This document shows, piece by piece, positions 12,681-23,124 of a stretch of DNA of 64,000 nt. The position numbers were made by a program, and so were the translations under genes. Origin of the DNA: Hamiltosporidium tvaerminnensis (taxonomy: Eukaryota; Microsporidia; Dubosqiidae); assembly GCA_022605425.2 (NCBI GenBank), contig JAKIMF020000007.1, positions 806,001 to 870,000 on the forward strand, given 5' to 3'. Positions within the stretch are counted from its first letter, which is position 1. Every line of letters starts with the position of its first letter. The notes under the pieces are model-generated. The model made no database searches. It saw only the letters and a list, made by a program, of their open reading frames with translations, and was not told the origin of the DNA.

Positions 12681-13301
12681 TTAGTTACCATTTAAACACA
12701 AATTTTTATTTCCACAATTGCATTTTTGTATATTGTTAGTATTTCCATATTTATAATCCATTTCAATAAATATTTCTTCACTCGGTAAAATTTCTTTTAT
12801 TGCATATAAAGCAAATCTTACAATATTTCGGTTTGCTCTTTCAGCTAAGAATTTTTTTTGATTTAAATTTTTTATTATTAATGTTTTCAATTCTACATTT
12901 GGTCTACAACTTTTTCTTATAATAGAAAAATTTTTATCTAAAACTTTTAATACCAAATTTAAATTTGGATGATAAAAGAAAGAAGAATCGTTTGTTTTTA
13001 AATCAGAAAAATTATATTTTAAATAAATTTCGCACGGAAGTTCACATATAAACGAGCCGACTTCTATATTTTCTGATGATACCACCCCTCTTCTAACTGA
13101 TATATTTTTCTTTTGATATCCTCTTGGTCGTATTTCTTTTAAAAATATTTTTTTTGGTTCTGGAAATTCATTTATAATTTTTATTCCATAATTATTGTAC
13201 TTTTTAGTAATTTCTTCTATATAATTGTTTGTTTCTTCTAAAATACCATTTTTAATTTCTATATCTGACGAAATAACTTCTGTTTTTATTCTTTTGTGCA
13301 T
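12681..13301 (-). CDS. SET-domain protein (206 aa), Set3/MLL5-like
   Basis: Probable SET-fold chromatin protein. R71-G72-V73 opens the SET fold. FSIIRKSCRPNVEL (125-138) corresponds to the catalytic NHxxxPN region, here RKSCRPNVEL as in the Set3/MLL5 branch rather than canonical NHS. FALYAIKEILPSEEIFIEMDYKYGN (163-187) corresponds to the final SET strand with its conserved D-Y. A short post-SET-like Cys cluster follows (C194, C196, C202). The altered NHS motif is typical of family members with weak or no methyltransferase activity; applying that here is inference. At 206 aa it is a minimal version without PHD finger. The start is supported by a CCCCC block four bases upstream of the ATG. The stop is followed by AT-rich spacer. 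Confidence 0.75.
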   Translation of the reverse strand: MHKRIKTEVISSDIEIKNGILEETNNYIEEITKKYNNYGIKIINEFPEPKKIFLKEIRPRGYQKKNISVRRGVVSSENIEVGSFICELPCEIYLKYNFSDLKTNDSSFFYHPNLNLVLKVLDKNFSIIRKSCRPNVELKTLIIKNLNQKKFLAERANRNIVRFALYAIKEILPSEEIFIEMDYKYGNTNNIQKCNCGNKNLCLNGN

Positions 13302-13305
13302 AAAA

Positions 13306-13310
13306 GGGGG
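13306..13310 (-). promoter_or_regulatory. CCC start motif of the SET-domain gene
   Basis: Five C (read on the minus strand) four bases before the ATG, matching the microsporidian CCC signal near start codons. Confidence 0.6.
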
Positions 13311-14320
13311 ATAAGTTACAAATAAAAAGAGTTTTTATTTTTATCTTAAAATTGTAATCAGATCAATTTCTTTGTCATTGCTTATTCTAAAAGAGATTTT
13401 CTAATTTATTCCATTCTATATAAATAATCTATTCTGTTATCAAGAGCTTATTCTAAAAGAATTTTCTTATTTTTCATTCCATATAGATAATAGATCAATT
13501 TATCAATAACTTATTATGAGTCTTTTTTAAAGATTCAAACAAAAACAGAAAATGAAAAAGAACAAATAAAAAACTTCGAAACCATTTAAAAAGTCACATC
13601 GCAGCTATTTTCTTTTGTAGAATCTTAAAAAATTTTATGAAATATTTAAGGACAAAAAATCAAAAGTAATTATTTTTGATGATTCACTTTAACAGAAATA
13701 TTATCATAATACAAGATAGAGAATCAAATCGAAATAAAATTCTTTTTTAATCATATGAGTTTTTTTTTATTTTATTTTATTTTATACTAAATACTGAAAG
13801 TGTTCTTGATCTAATTTATCTTAAATAACACAGAAACAAAAGTATTAAAAGAAAATTATAAAATATTTTGACCAATTTTAGGATTTTTGCAATATTTCGG
13901 TAGAAAAAGTTTGCAAAATTTATTTTTTGTTTAGTTTAAGTAAAAAAAGATCAACAAAGCACTCAATAATATAATATTTTCTCAAAAAAATTACAATTTT
14001 GTATTCTTAATGTATTTATTAAATGCGAATTACTTTAAATAAATTATAATATATTTAAAAAGTATTTTTTGTTTTTTTTTTGAACAGCAACATCTCTTTT
14101 ATGTTTTTTGCAAAAGGTTATTTCTTGTGTTTCAGAAACTCAAATATTTATTATTAACTATTTTAATTTTTCGAAGGTTATATCAAATAGAAAAGTCTTT
14201 TGTAAATTTAATCTTCTGTTTAATCTTTATTTATATATACATCTGTAATATAAGTTTAAATAATATAAAAAAATTTGTAAATACACATTATTTTTGTAAA
14301 TTCAAGAAATGTATTTTTAA
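13311..14320. other. Intergenic, no gene seen
   Basis: AT-rich. An imprecise local duplication near 13375-13510 repeats ATTCTAAAAGA and CCATATAGATAATA-type phrases. The + frame at 14127-14333 is low-complexity and not credible. Confidence 0.45.
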
Positions 14321-14520
14321 TATACTACATTAAGAAATATCTACGTTTACCTCATATGACTTATATTATAACATTTAAAGGATTATTTAATATACTACAT
14401 TAAGAAATATCTACGTTTACCTCATATGACTTATATTGTAACATTTAAAGGATTATTAAATATACTACATTAAGAAATATCTACGTTTACTTCATATGAC
14501 TTATATTGTAACATTTAAAG
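14321..14520. repeat. Minisatellite 1: ~2.9 copies of a 70-bp unit
   Basis: Starts of the unit (TATACTACATTAAGAAATAT) recur at 14321, 14391 and 14461, a 70-base period with only a few substitutions between copies. Non-coding. Confidence 0.95.
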
Positions 14521-14802
14521 TGTTCGGTAATGTTTTTTATTATAGTATTTGATCTTATTGTGTAAGGTAATGACTTCCTGATATAAAAAGTGTTATAAAG
14601 TTAAAAATCTTGTATAAATATTTTTATATCTTCAAATTCTTTTGGTTTTTTTATGTTTCACAAGCTTATATATCTTCGAATGTAAAAATATTCCAAAAGT
14701 CAATGTTAAGTTTTGGATTAATTACCATATAGATTCTTGGTTATAAATTTCAATTAAAATTTTATAAAAATGTCGATAAAGTATTCCATTACTTATTAAA
14801 GT

Positions 14803-15166
14803 ATTTTTTCTTATTTATTCACACATATAATTTTATAGAATTAATTGAATTAAGATATAAAATATTTCTAAATTTAGGCTTAGATTCTATAATTTTTTCT
14901 TATTTATTCACACATATAATTTTTAAGAATTAATTGAATTAAGATTTAAAATATTTCTAAATTTAGACTTAGATTCTATAATTTTTTCTTATTTATTCAC
15001 ACATATAATTTTTAAGAATTAATTGATTCAAGATTTAAAATATTTCTAAATTTAGACTTAGATTCTATAATTTTTTCTTATTTATTCACACATATAATTT
15101 TTAAGAATTAATTGATTCAAGATTTAAAATATTTCTAAATTTAGGCTTAGATTCTATAATTTTTTC
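14803..15166. repeat. Minisatellite 2: four copies of an 89-bp unit
   Basis: TTATTTATTCACACATATAA recurs at 14811, 14900, 14989 and 15078, an exact 89-base period. Later copies share substitutions (for example GATTCAAGATTTA in the last two), showing recent unit-by-unit expansion. Confidence 0.95.
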
Positions 15167-15470
15167 AAATATTTAAAAAAAAAATGATTTGGTTTGAATT
15201 GTTTTTGTCTCATTAAAAGGTTAATTTATTTCTATTTCTACGTATAAACTCATCATAAATATTACATTTTTAAAGTAAGTATCAATACTTAACCAAAAAT
15301 TCAATGAATTCAAAGAATCTACAAAATTTTGGTTTTATTTCGTTTTGATTTGGAAAATAAAGCTCTTCAGATATTTAATTACAACTCTCATTGTCATATA
15401 AACAATTTCCTTTTTTTTTATTTTTTATCTCTGTCATAGAAACAATCTTCAATCAAATAAATGAATAACA

Positions 15471-15770
15471 TTTATTTCAACATTCAATCAATAAGCTGAA
15501 TATATGTCTAATTCTAAATATTTTCTTTTTTAAGTCATTAAGATTTATTTCAACATTCAATCAAAGTGCTGAATATATGTCCTGATTCTAAATATTTTCT
15601 TTTTTAAGTCATTAAGATTTATTTCAACATTCAATCAATAAGCTGGATATATTGTCTTGATTCTAAATATTTTCTTTTTTAAGTCATTAAGATTTATTTC
15701 AACATTCAATCAATAAGCTGAATATATGTCCTGATTCTAAATATTTTCTTTTATAAGTCATTAAGATTTA
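15471..15770. repeat. Minisatellite 3: four copies of a 73-75-bp unit
   Basis: TTTATTTCAACATTCAATCA recurs at 15471, 15544, 15618 and 15693. Units differ by one or two bases in length and by a few substitutions. Confidence 0.95.
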
Positions 15771-16110
15771 TTTTCTAATTTCTTTATTTTTTGTTAAATT
15801 TTTAACAAATTTTCAGTTTAAAAAAATGTCTTTTTTAAAAAAACAATTATAAAGAATTTATCCTTATACTTATAAGTAAAAATCTCGTTTTTTTAAATAT
15901 AAAAACCAGTGATAAACTGACTAATAAATACAAACTTTTATATTTAAAAAATATAATTGAACATAATTCCTATAATCTCTTACTTTTCATTACACATATC
16001 AAAACTAATTCATAATAAAAAAAATAATTATAATTATGCAATTTATTTTCTAAAACATAATTTATATTTCTGCATAAACACTTATAAAATATCTTAAACT
16101 ATAAAAATTT

Positions 16111-16376
16111 CTAAAATATTCTCTATTCTCTATTAATCTCTGATATTCAAAATATATGTTTTTATTTAATCATCTTTTTTCTAAAATATTCTCTATTCTC
16201 TATTAATCTCTGATATTCAAAATATATTTTTTTATTTAATCATCTTTTTTCTAAAATATTCTCTATTCTCTATTAATCTCTGATATTCAAAATATATTTT
16301 TTTATTTAATCATCTTTTTTCTAAAATATTATCTATTAATCTCTGATATTCAAAATATATTTTTTTATTTAATCAG
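16111..16376. repeat. Minisatellite 4: ~3.8 copies of a 70-bp unit
   Basis: CTAAAATATTCTCTATTCTC recurs at 16111, 16181 and 16251. A fourth copy at 16321 lacks about 11 bases. The period is exactly 70. Confidence 0.95.
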
Positions 16377-16382
16377 ATTAAT

Positions 16383-16516
16383 ATTAAAAATAAAAAATAT
16401 TTCACTCAACCATTGTTAATTTAAAGAAACTCATTAGAAAATAAATCAAATTAAAAATAAAAAATATTTCACTTAACTATTGTTAATTTAAAGAAACTCA
16501 TTAGAAAATAAAATAA
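16383..16516. repeat. Minisatellite 5: two copies of a 67-bp unit
   Basis: ATTAAAAATAAAAAATATTT starts at 16383 and again at 16450, and both copies end in CTCATTAGAAAATAAA. It abuts the 3' end of RPN11 (stop at 16548), so it may lie within the transcript's 3' flank. Confidence 0.9.
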
Positions 16517-16547
16517 ATTAAATTAAAAATTTATACCAATACAGCAT

Positions 16548-17423
16548 TTATTTAAAAATGGAATAATGAATAGAATATAAAATATCATATATAGAATTCT
16601 TACCACTTATATCAGTTACAGCATCTAAAAGACATTTCCTATTATCTGCTTTACCTACTTTAGATATTTCCTTTCCTTTTTCTAATAATTTCTTTCTTTC
16701 TTCAATATCTTTAAAATATTTTATAAGTAAATCTTTAAAATCATTTCTACATTGTAATTTATCTCCAATTTTTAAAGTATCTGCCCAGGTTTTTTTATGT
16801 AAATTTTTTAACATTCTTTGTTCCAATTCATTTTTTCTGTAATTAATTCTAAAAGAATAATAATGTCTGTTTAATCCGTGAAGAATAGAAACCAATGTAG
16901 GTTTTGCTTCGTATCCTATATTAGAAGATATTTGTCGAGGTTCAATACCCATCATACTCATTTGTGTATTAATAAGTCTAAATGCATCAATTACTACTTT
17001 TCCTTTTACACTTTGTATTGGATCGATTACTACTGCAACTGCTCGTTTACAGAGTTGTTCAAAACTAGATTGAGTACTGATATCTACACTACTCAACCAA
17101 CAACCAAATCCAGGATGGCTGTGATACCAGCCAACTACTGTTTCGTGTCTGCCTGTAGCAGCAAGAAGGTCAAGCATTTTTGTTTGAAATACAGGATCAA
17201 CTGCTTCGACAGTGACACCTGTACCACTTTGTGGCATGGCAAATACATCTACCACGTTTACAGTATAATCATCTACAAATTCACCTAACATTAGTCCCAT
17301 TACTTCTAATGGAATACCTGCTCTTCCATGTTTGAGCATCTTAAGAAGTGCTAATGAAGAAATTTGAACTGTTTCTGATGTATCTGCCATATTTTCTTCT
17401 GTTTCCATGATTGGATATTCCAT
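16548..17423 (-). CDS. RPN11: 26S proteasome lid deubiquitinase Rpn11 (PSMD14)
   Basis: Zinc metalloprotease of the 19S lid that removes ubiquitin chains from substrates entering the proteasome. The JAMM active site is complete: E40 in the [12 protein letters not shown] segment and the [14 protein letters not shown] motif, giving H101, H103 and D114, all near canonical for Rpn11. Downstream segments typical of the family are also present ([28 protein letters not shown]). At 291 aa it is slightly shorter than animal or yeast copies (about 306-310). The chosen ATG follows a CCC block by two bases. A second Met at residue 6 is less favoured because it lies farther from that block. It is single copy in this window and flanked on both sides by minisatellites. 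Confidence 0.97.
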   Translation of the reverse strand: MEYPIMETEENMADTSETVQISSLALLKMLKHGRAGIPLEVMGLMLGEFVDDYTVNVVDVFAMPQSGTGVTVEAVDPVFQTKMLDLLAATGRHETVVGWYHSHPGFGCWLSSVDISTQSSFEQLCKRAVAVVIDPIQSVKGKVVIDAFRLINTQMSMMGIEPRQISSNIGYEAKPTLVSILHGLNRHYYSFRINYRKNELEQRMLKNLHKKTWADTLKIGDKLQCRNDFKDLLIKYFKDIEERKKLLEKGKEISKVGKADNRKCLLDAVTDISGKNSIYDILYSIHYSIFK

Positions 17424-17425
17424 AA

Positions 17426-17428
17426 GGG
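17426..17428 (-). promoter_or_regulatory. CCC start motif of RPN11
   Basis: CCC on the minus strand, two bases before the ATG. Confidence 0.6.
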
Positions 17429-17654
17429 TTTCAAAATATTTTCAAGTTTTTAAATAAAAAAATTTATGTTTAAAAAATTTATTTTAAAGAATTTTTTTTT
17501 TTGGAAAAAAAAATGAAATTCTTAATTTCAAATTTATAATTTTCTTTTGATAAAATAAGGGTTCATTCTTAAAGGCAAAGTTTCTTTTGTGCAAACATAA
17601 CAAATATTTTTATTTATAAAATTAATACACAAATATAAAATTTATTATTTTAGT

Positions 17655-18094
17655 TTTGGATTTGGGAGAAGAAACAACTGTGGTAAAAGAGGTAGAAGAA
17701 AATATATAAAAATATAAATGAAGAATCACAGTTGGAAGAAGAAACAACTGTGAAAAGAGGTAGAAGAAAATATTAAAAATATAAATGAAGAGTCACTGTT
17801 GGAAGAAGAAACAACAGTGGTAAAAGAGGTAGAAGAAAATATTAAAAATATAAATGAAGAGTCACTGTTGGAAGAAGAAACAACTATGGTAAAAGAGGTA
17901 GAAGAAAATATTAAAAATATAAATGAAGAGTCACTGTTGGAAGAAGAAACAAAAGTGGTAAAAGAGGTAGAAGAAAATATAAAAAAATATAAATGAAGAG
18001 TTACAGTTGGAAGAAGAAACAACTATGGTAAAAGACGTAGAAGAAAATATAAAAAAATCTTAAAATTATTTTAACCCAGAATTTTATTAAATAA
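17655..18094 (+). mobile_element. Truncated RLE element 3' end with internal 69-bp tandem amplification (six units)
   Basis: The sequence starts abruptly at GGATTTGGGAGAAGAAAC, which matches the last ~60 coding bases of the intact element. It ends with the same terminus (ATTTTAACCCAGAATTTTAT then TAAATAA). In between, the terminal segment is repeated six times with a period of about 69 bases, each unit encoding an acidic 23-residue phrase (LEEETTVVKEVEENI). The intact element and the 7.2-kb copy carry the phrase once. Units 3-5 are nearly identical and remain open. The outer units carry small indels. Confidence 0.85.
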
Positions 18095-19416
18095 ACTTTT
18101 TAAATGGTTTTTACATGATTAACTTGATATTTAATATTAGGAAAAACTATAAAAAGAAATTTAACTTAACATATATTTTTTCAAGTAACTAACTCTATAC
18201 ACTTTGAAAAGAGAAACATGATTATTATACTTTTCAAATAAAATAAAATAAAAATGACTAAAATAATACTAAAATAATACTTGGGTTGTTTAGTATGAAA
18301 TATTTTTTTTATAAGTTTTATTCTTTACTACAGCAAAATTTATTGAATACTTGGTTATTTTTCTGACTATTTTTGTTGGTTTTGCCCAGGTAATATAATT
18401 GTTTAATTTTAAATTTCCATATATTGAGATAAGGCGTGAGTTTAAGTTATTTTTCTATAATTTGTATTTCATTCATTCATTATATGTTTTAAATTTACCT
18501 TCTTTTGCATTGGTGTCTATATGTAGGCAGAGATGAGATTTAAGTACTTCGAAATAACGTGCAAATGTATTTTTGCACGTCTATTATCGGCATTTGTCTT
18601 GGCCAGGTTCTCTTCTTCTATAAAAATATATGGGCCTGTGTATTTTTTATAGAATATAATCAACCAAATCCATCTTCTTGCCATCGTTTTTTTCGAGGCT
18701 TCTTATTGTTCATGTAATCTTTTTCTTGGCTATAATATCCCTGGTTATTATAGAAGGAATTATCTTACCACGAAAATTATGAAAAATCTTTATTCATTTA
18801 GGCAATAAATTTATTTTGGTTTTAGGTCTAAAAAAAAATCTTTTAAAGTAATTCTGATCCCAATAAGCGTTATCCTTTTTGATTTTTTTTATTTAAATAA
18901 AAATAACTGAACCATTTTATTCCGAATTTACATATTATTTTTTATACAAGTGTCTGCTATTAATTATACACACTATTTTAAGGATTTCCCTAATCGAATG
19001 ACTCTTTCTAATCTTTAATACCTAAACATATATTTTTTAAAAAGTGTAGATATACACCAAATCATCTCATTAAGTTGTCTAAAATGGTTGTATTTACTAT
19101 TTCCTTACATCAAATCACCAAATTCTCTCGATATATCAACCATAATATACTATTTTCGATCTAAAAAATAAACCAAAGGAATAAAATTTAAACGAACGAA
19201 TTTATTATTAGATACATTTTATTATTAAAAGAAAATAGCGAATTGGATTTAAACACTAAAAAGATTTGTATTTTAAGAATTATAATTTGGATCATTTTAT
19301 GACTTTTAGCAGTATAAAACATTCGAAAGAATGAGAAATTGATACTGAAGCGAGTTTTTTTCGTTACAATGTACAATGAAATACTAAAAAAAAAATTAAA
19401 ATTTATTTCTTTCGAA
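18095..19416. other. Intergenic; possible unrecognised transposon debris at 18.5-18.8 kb
   Basis: 18500-18800 is less AT-rich and reads on the minus strand as short open pieces (GKIIPSIITRDIIAKKKI), suggestive of decayed coding sequence. I cannot assign a family. Nothing else is seen. Confidence 0.35.
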
Positions 19417-19660
19417 ATATTATCATCATCATCAGCGTTAGATTCCTGTAGAATCTTGGCAAGCGCAACAACGTCGGTTCCCTATTCTTATCGATGAGAT
19501 ACTTCGCTCTCTAGCATCAAACGCCGAGCTTCTGCGATTCAGCGGCGATTTCATCTATCCACCTCTTCTTTGAACGCCATAGCGATATGTAGCCTTCTGG
19601 CATCGAATTTAATTGTTTTGGAAATCTTATCCTTGTCCATCCTTTGTTTCGAATAATTAT
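19417..19660 (-). mobile_element. 3'-terminal fragment of a second LINE family
   Basis: GC-richer island. On the minus strand it reads SKKRWIDEIAAESQKLG, the GRPxKRWxDxI-type C-terminal phrase of many non-LTR polyproteins. A few lines later it ends in GCTGATGATGATGAT, a simple-repeat tail typical of some LINE 3' ends. Only about 240 bases remain. Confidence 0.65.
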
Positions 19661-20628
19661 ATTGTTACGATTTTGATATTTGAAGCGTGTTAACCATTAT
19701 ATCTTAATAGTTGTAAAATAGAATTACAAAATTTTTAGTCATTCGAGAAATTTTAAGTGTATTTGGTGTTCCGATACTATTTTTATCAGAAATGTTAAGT
19801 GTTTAAAAAATTTCATAAAATAAAACCAATATCAATTTTCCAAAAAGAGTTAAATGAACTACAAACAATTTATCAATTTTATTTGAAAAAAATTATCTTT
19901 TTTAAGCTGAAAATATTCTTATTGAGAGAAAAAATCAAAATTATATATTTTTGATTTGATAATTTTATTGCAAAAAAGGAACGGAAGTAAAAACAAATAT
20001 ATAAGTTTATATCTGCGACCATAATTCCTTCGATATTTAGGTTTGGCTTTTTTTTATCGTAGTCTTTAATATAGAACAGTTTAAAATTTATTTAGCTCGC
20101 TCAATTTTATTTGACAAAAAATTTGATAAGTAATTGATATACTAATATTATAAAATACGTGAATTACCTGTAAATTAAAGATAATAAAAAAAAAGTTTTT
20201 TTATGTTCATTATATATATTTTTATCGGATATTAAAATTAAATAATTGTTTAAGACATAATTAAGCTAATTTTGTAATTCTAATAAATTAAATTTTAAAT
20301 GTGATGCCTAAATCTAAAACTTATAACTAAAAGATTTGAATTATTGTAATATTTTTTAAAAATTTTTTAAAAATAGAAAAAGAAGTTTATTTTATTATAT
20401 ATTTTTTTGAATATGTAATTGAATGTTTTAGATTAGGCCAGAACTTCTTTTATTTTGTAATAAAATCTAAAAACGATATTTTCGTGAATTTCTAATTTAT
20501 TAAACCTTTTTGAGCCTACGATTTTATAAAATCAAAAAAAAAATTAAATAAATTGCTAATTTAAAAAAAAATATAATATTCTATAATAGGTTAATTTATG
20601 TGAATAAATTTTTTTCAGAAAAATAATA
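19661..20628. other. Intergenic upstream of the 830-aa gene
   Basis: AT-rich, many stops, nothing recognised beyond the start motif at its end. Confidence 0.5.
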
Positions 20629-20631
20629 CCC
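20629..20631 (+). promoter_or_regulatory. CCC start motif of the 830-aa gene
   Basis: CCC immediately precedes the ATG at 20632 (AATACCCATG). The same phrase precedes the membrane-protein gene at 62028. Confidence 0.65.
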
Positions 20632-23124
20632 ATGAATATATTATATACAGAAATTTTTTATTCGTTATCTATTATATGTTCCAAAAGATATAGGAATGGT
20701 AGTAAAAAAGATTCTACCGAGATTGCATTCAGTAGTAGATCAGATATTATAGAAAAACATGATGAAGAGAAAACATTTGAAAAGCCATTAGTTAAATGTT
20801 TGAGTCATTCTGAAACTTTCGGTGCTGCGGTTGCAGATACATCGCTTTTAGGAATATGTGACGATAGAGCAAATAAAAAAACAAAGGAAGATGCAATATC
20901 TGATTCCGTAGAAGTATCAAGCCAAATAAATGTCCATTCGTTTACGGCTACTAATAAAGATAAAAGAAATAGACAATTATTTACAAGAAAAAAAAATAAA
21001 AACTCTTTACAGTCATCTGGAAATACAGCGAAAATAATAAATCAAAAACCGACCTATGTGCCTAAAACCTTTAGACTACTGAAAATATTTGAAAGCAGGA
21101 AAAGCGAGGATTCTTCTATTTTATCCATATCAGAATCAAGCGAAAATTCGACTCAACTTTTTCACAAAAATAAATCATCTTCGAAGTATATGCCTGATTC
21201 ACACCCATTAAGAGGCGATAATCTGAAATATATTATTGCTGATAAAAATACACTGGCTGATCCTAACCTCAATATATTAAAGACGAATCTCTCACCTAAT
21301 TCTTATAAAACGGAGTCTTCTTGCTCCAAAATTTCAAACAAATTACAGTTTGGTTTGGAATTTAAAGGTACAAATAAAAGAATGAGACTTGATATATCCC
21401 AGGAACTACCACCCAATGCAAATAATTATAATATATCTGAAAATAGGAGTTGTTTGTGTTCGAATAAGCCGAAAAAACAAAAACAAACAGAGACATCTTG
21501 TGGAAAAAACACTATTGCAAATAAAATATCTCATCTATGTAAAAAAAATGTCAATGAAAGGTCAAATAATACGTTACCAATCTATTTATCTTCTAAAATA
21601 ATAAATAAAAAACTGCTCAAAGAAATAATTCCTAAAAAATTTGCCAAAAAAATTAGAAAAAAAAGTTCTAATTCAAAAAATATAACGTTAAAATGTTTAG
21701 ATAAAAAATGTTTTGAACCAAACAAAAGACCAATTATGCACTCAGACGATTTAGGAAATCAAAAGTATAACATATCTGCTTTGGATCCCTTAAAATATGA
21801 TGAATATATCGAATATATATCAAATTTAAGTCTAGCAGAAATACAAAAAATTGTTGCGTTATTAAAAAAAAACATTCATATCAATCCTAGAAAAATAAAA
21901 AATAGTGTTGAAAATAAAAAGCCAATATTATATTATTCAAATAAAATAAGAAATGAGTGCGAGGAAATTGTGACAGATATTTCCGAGGAAAAAATACCAC
22001 GTCTAAACCGCCAAATAGACGATATTATTTATAAAACGACTAATATTGATTCATTTGTTGATCTTCTACTTAATGAAATGAATAAATTGGGATCTTTAGA
22101 CCTTAAAGATGCAAATAGTTTGAATATATTGTTTACCACATTTCAAGAAATAATGGGGTATGAAAAAAATATTTACAAGAAAATCCAAGTAGATGAAATT
22201 TTACGGCATATAAATTTTCTAGATATAAATCACAGTCTTGAATTAATTGTAAAAAATTCCAGATACATGATGCTACCAGAAACCTTTTATATTCTTTCTT
22301 TATATGATAAAGATATAAAAGATTTTATAAAAGAACAAAATTTAGTTCATGTTTCTTTCCTTTTAAGAATATTTGCTTTACATATTATCAAAATATTGCC
22401 AAATAGAAAAGTACAATTTAAAAGAAAATATATAAAAAAAGAAAATCTTTATAGAAGTCAATACTTTTACAAAATATTTAATTTGAGAAAAATTATGTAT
22501 AATATTTTTTTGGGAATAAAAGAATTCAATAGTAAAGCAAACTTGTATCAATTACTAAATATTTTTGATTTTAAGCAAAAAATAATTTACCGGAATCACA
22601 TTTTTGAAGAATATTTATTGTTTAGATTACAATTAAATTCAATGTTCATTTTGATATTATGTCCAGAATTCAAGGTGCAAAACAATATTTTTATTCGGAA
22701 AGTGATAGCTATTTTGGGTATAACGTGTTTTTCAAGATCCCCTGATCTAAAAAGACTAAATTCAAAACTCCATCGAATATGTAATGACCGCAAGAATATT
22801 CCTAAAATTTTGAAAAGCCTATGTCATACTTTTTTACAGAAAGATATGAGTTTTTTAAATGCACCTTCAAGTTCATCACATTCAGATACATCTGATTTGG
22901 AATATAAAGAGATACTTGATTTTTATTCAAAAACAAATGGATTCATTTCGGAACCATCGAAAGCGGAGGAGGATATATTTAAATTCCTGTTTAAATTGGA
23001 ATTCGAAATATTTAAATTTCTCGATATTGAAAAATTTGGAACCGAGGGTTTTAATGGTCTTGAAGAATTATTGGCTAAAAAATACCATGATTCTAACCCT
23101 TGCAATTCCGGATTTAATGAGTGA
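20632..23124 (+). CDS. Unknown protein, disordered basic N-terminus plus helical C-terminal domain (830 aa); paralog A
   Basis: Function not recognised. Residues ~1-385 are rich in Ser, Asn and Lys, with basic clusters (KKFAKKIRKKSS), and look intrinsically disordered. From ~388 (KYDEYIEYISNLSLAEIQKI) to ~800 the protein is dense in predicted helices. Its most regular blocks are FLDINHSLELIVKNSRYM, VHVSFLLRIFALHIIKILP and FNLRKIMYNIFLGIKEFN. All three blocks recur in the 499-aa protein at 26740-28239, so these are tandem-oriented paralogs sharing the helical domain. There is no signal peptide or credible membrane segment. The start is fixed by a CCC block touching the ATG. The layout would suit a nuclear, chromatin-associated protein with a helical-repeat fold, but that is inference. 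Confidence 0.85.
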   Translation: MNILYTEIFYSLSIICSKRYRNGSKKDSTEIAFSSRSDIIEKHDEEKTFEKPLVKCLSHSETFGAAVADTSLLGICDDRANKKTKEDAISDSVEVSSQINVHSFTATNKDKRNRQLFTRKKNKNSLQSSGNTAKIINQKPTYVPKTFRLLKIFESRKSEDSSILSISESSENSTQLFHKNKSSSKYMPDSHPLRGDNLKYIIADKNTLADPNLNILKTNLSPNSYKTESSCSKISNKLQFGLEFKGTNKRMRLDISQELPPNANNYNISENRSCLCSNKPKKQKQTETSCGKNTIANKISHLCKKNVNERSNNTLPIYLSSKIINKKLLKEIIPKKFAKKIRKKSSNSKNITLKCLDKKCFEPNKRPIMHSDDLGNQKYNISALDPLKYDEYIEYISNLSLAEIQKIVALLKKNIHINPRKIKNSVENKKPILYYSNKIRNECEEIVTDISEEKIPRLNRQIDDIIYKTTNIDSFVDLLLNEMNKLGSLDLKDANSLNILFTTFQEIMGYEKNIYKKIQVDEILRHINFLDINHSLELIVKNSRYMMLPETFYILSLYDKDIKDFIKEQNLVHVSFLLRIFALHIIKILPNRKVQFKRKYIKKENLYRSQYFYKIFNLRKIMYNIFLGIKEFNSKANLYQLLNIFDFKQKIIYRNHIFEEYLLFRLQLNSMFILILCPEFKVQNNIFIRKVIAILGITCFSRSPDLKRLNSKLHRICNDRKNIPKILKSLCHTFLQKDMSFLNAPSSSSHSDTSDLEYKEILDFYSKTNGFISEPSKAEEDIFKFLFKLEFEIFKFLDIEKFGTEGFNGLEELLAKKYHDSNPCNSGFNE

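Noticed and set aside
14127-14333. Small membrane-like ORF
   Set aside because: AT-driven Phe/Ile/Leu composition and overlap with the minisatellite boundary.
14321-16516. Possible CRISPR array
   Set aside because: Units are direct tandem repeats without unique spacers, and the genome is eukaryotic.
17726-18022. Ser/Phe-rich repeated ORF on the minus strand
   Set aside because: Antisense shadow of the 69-bp transposon-derived array.
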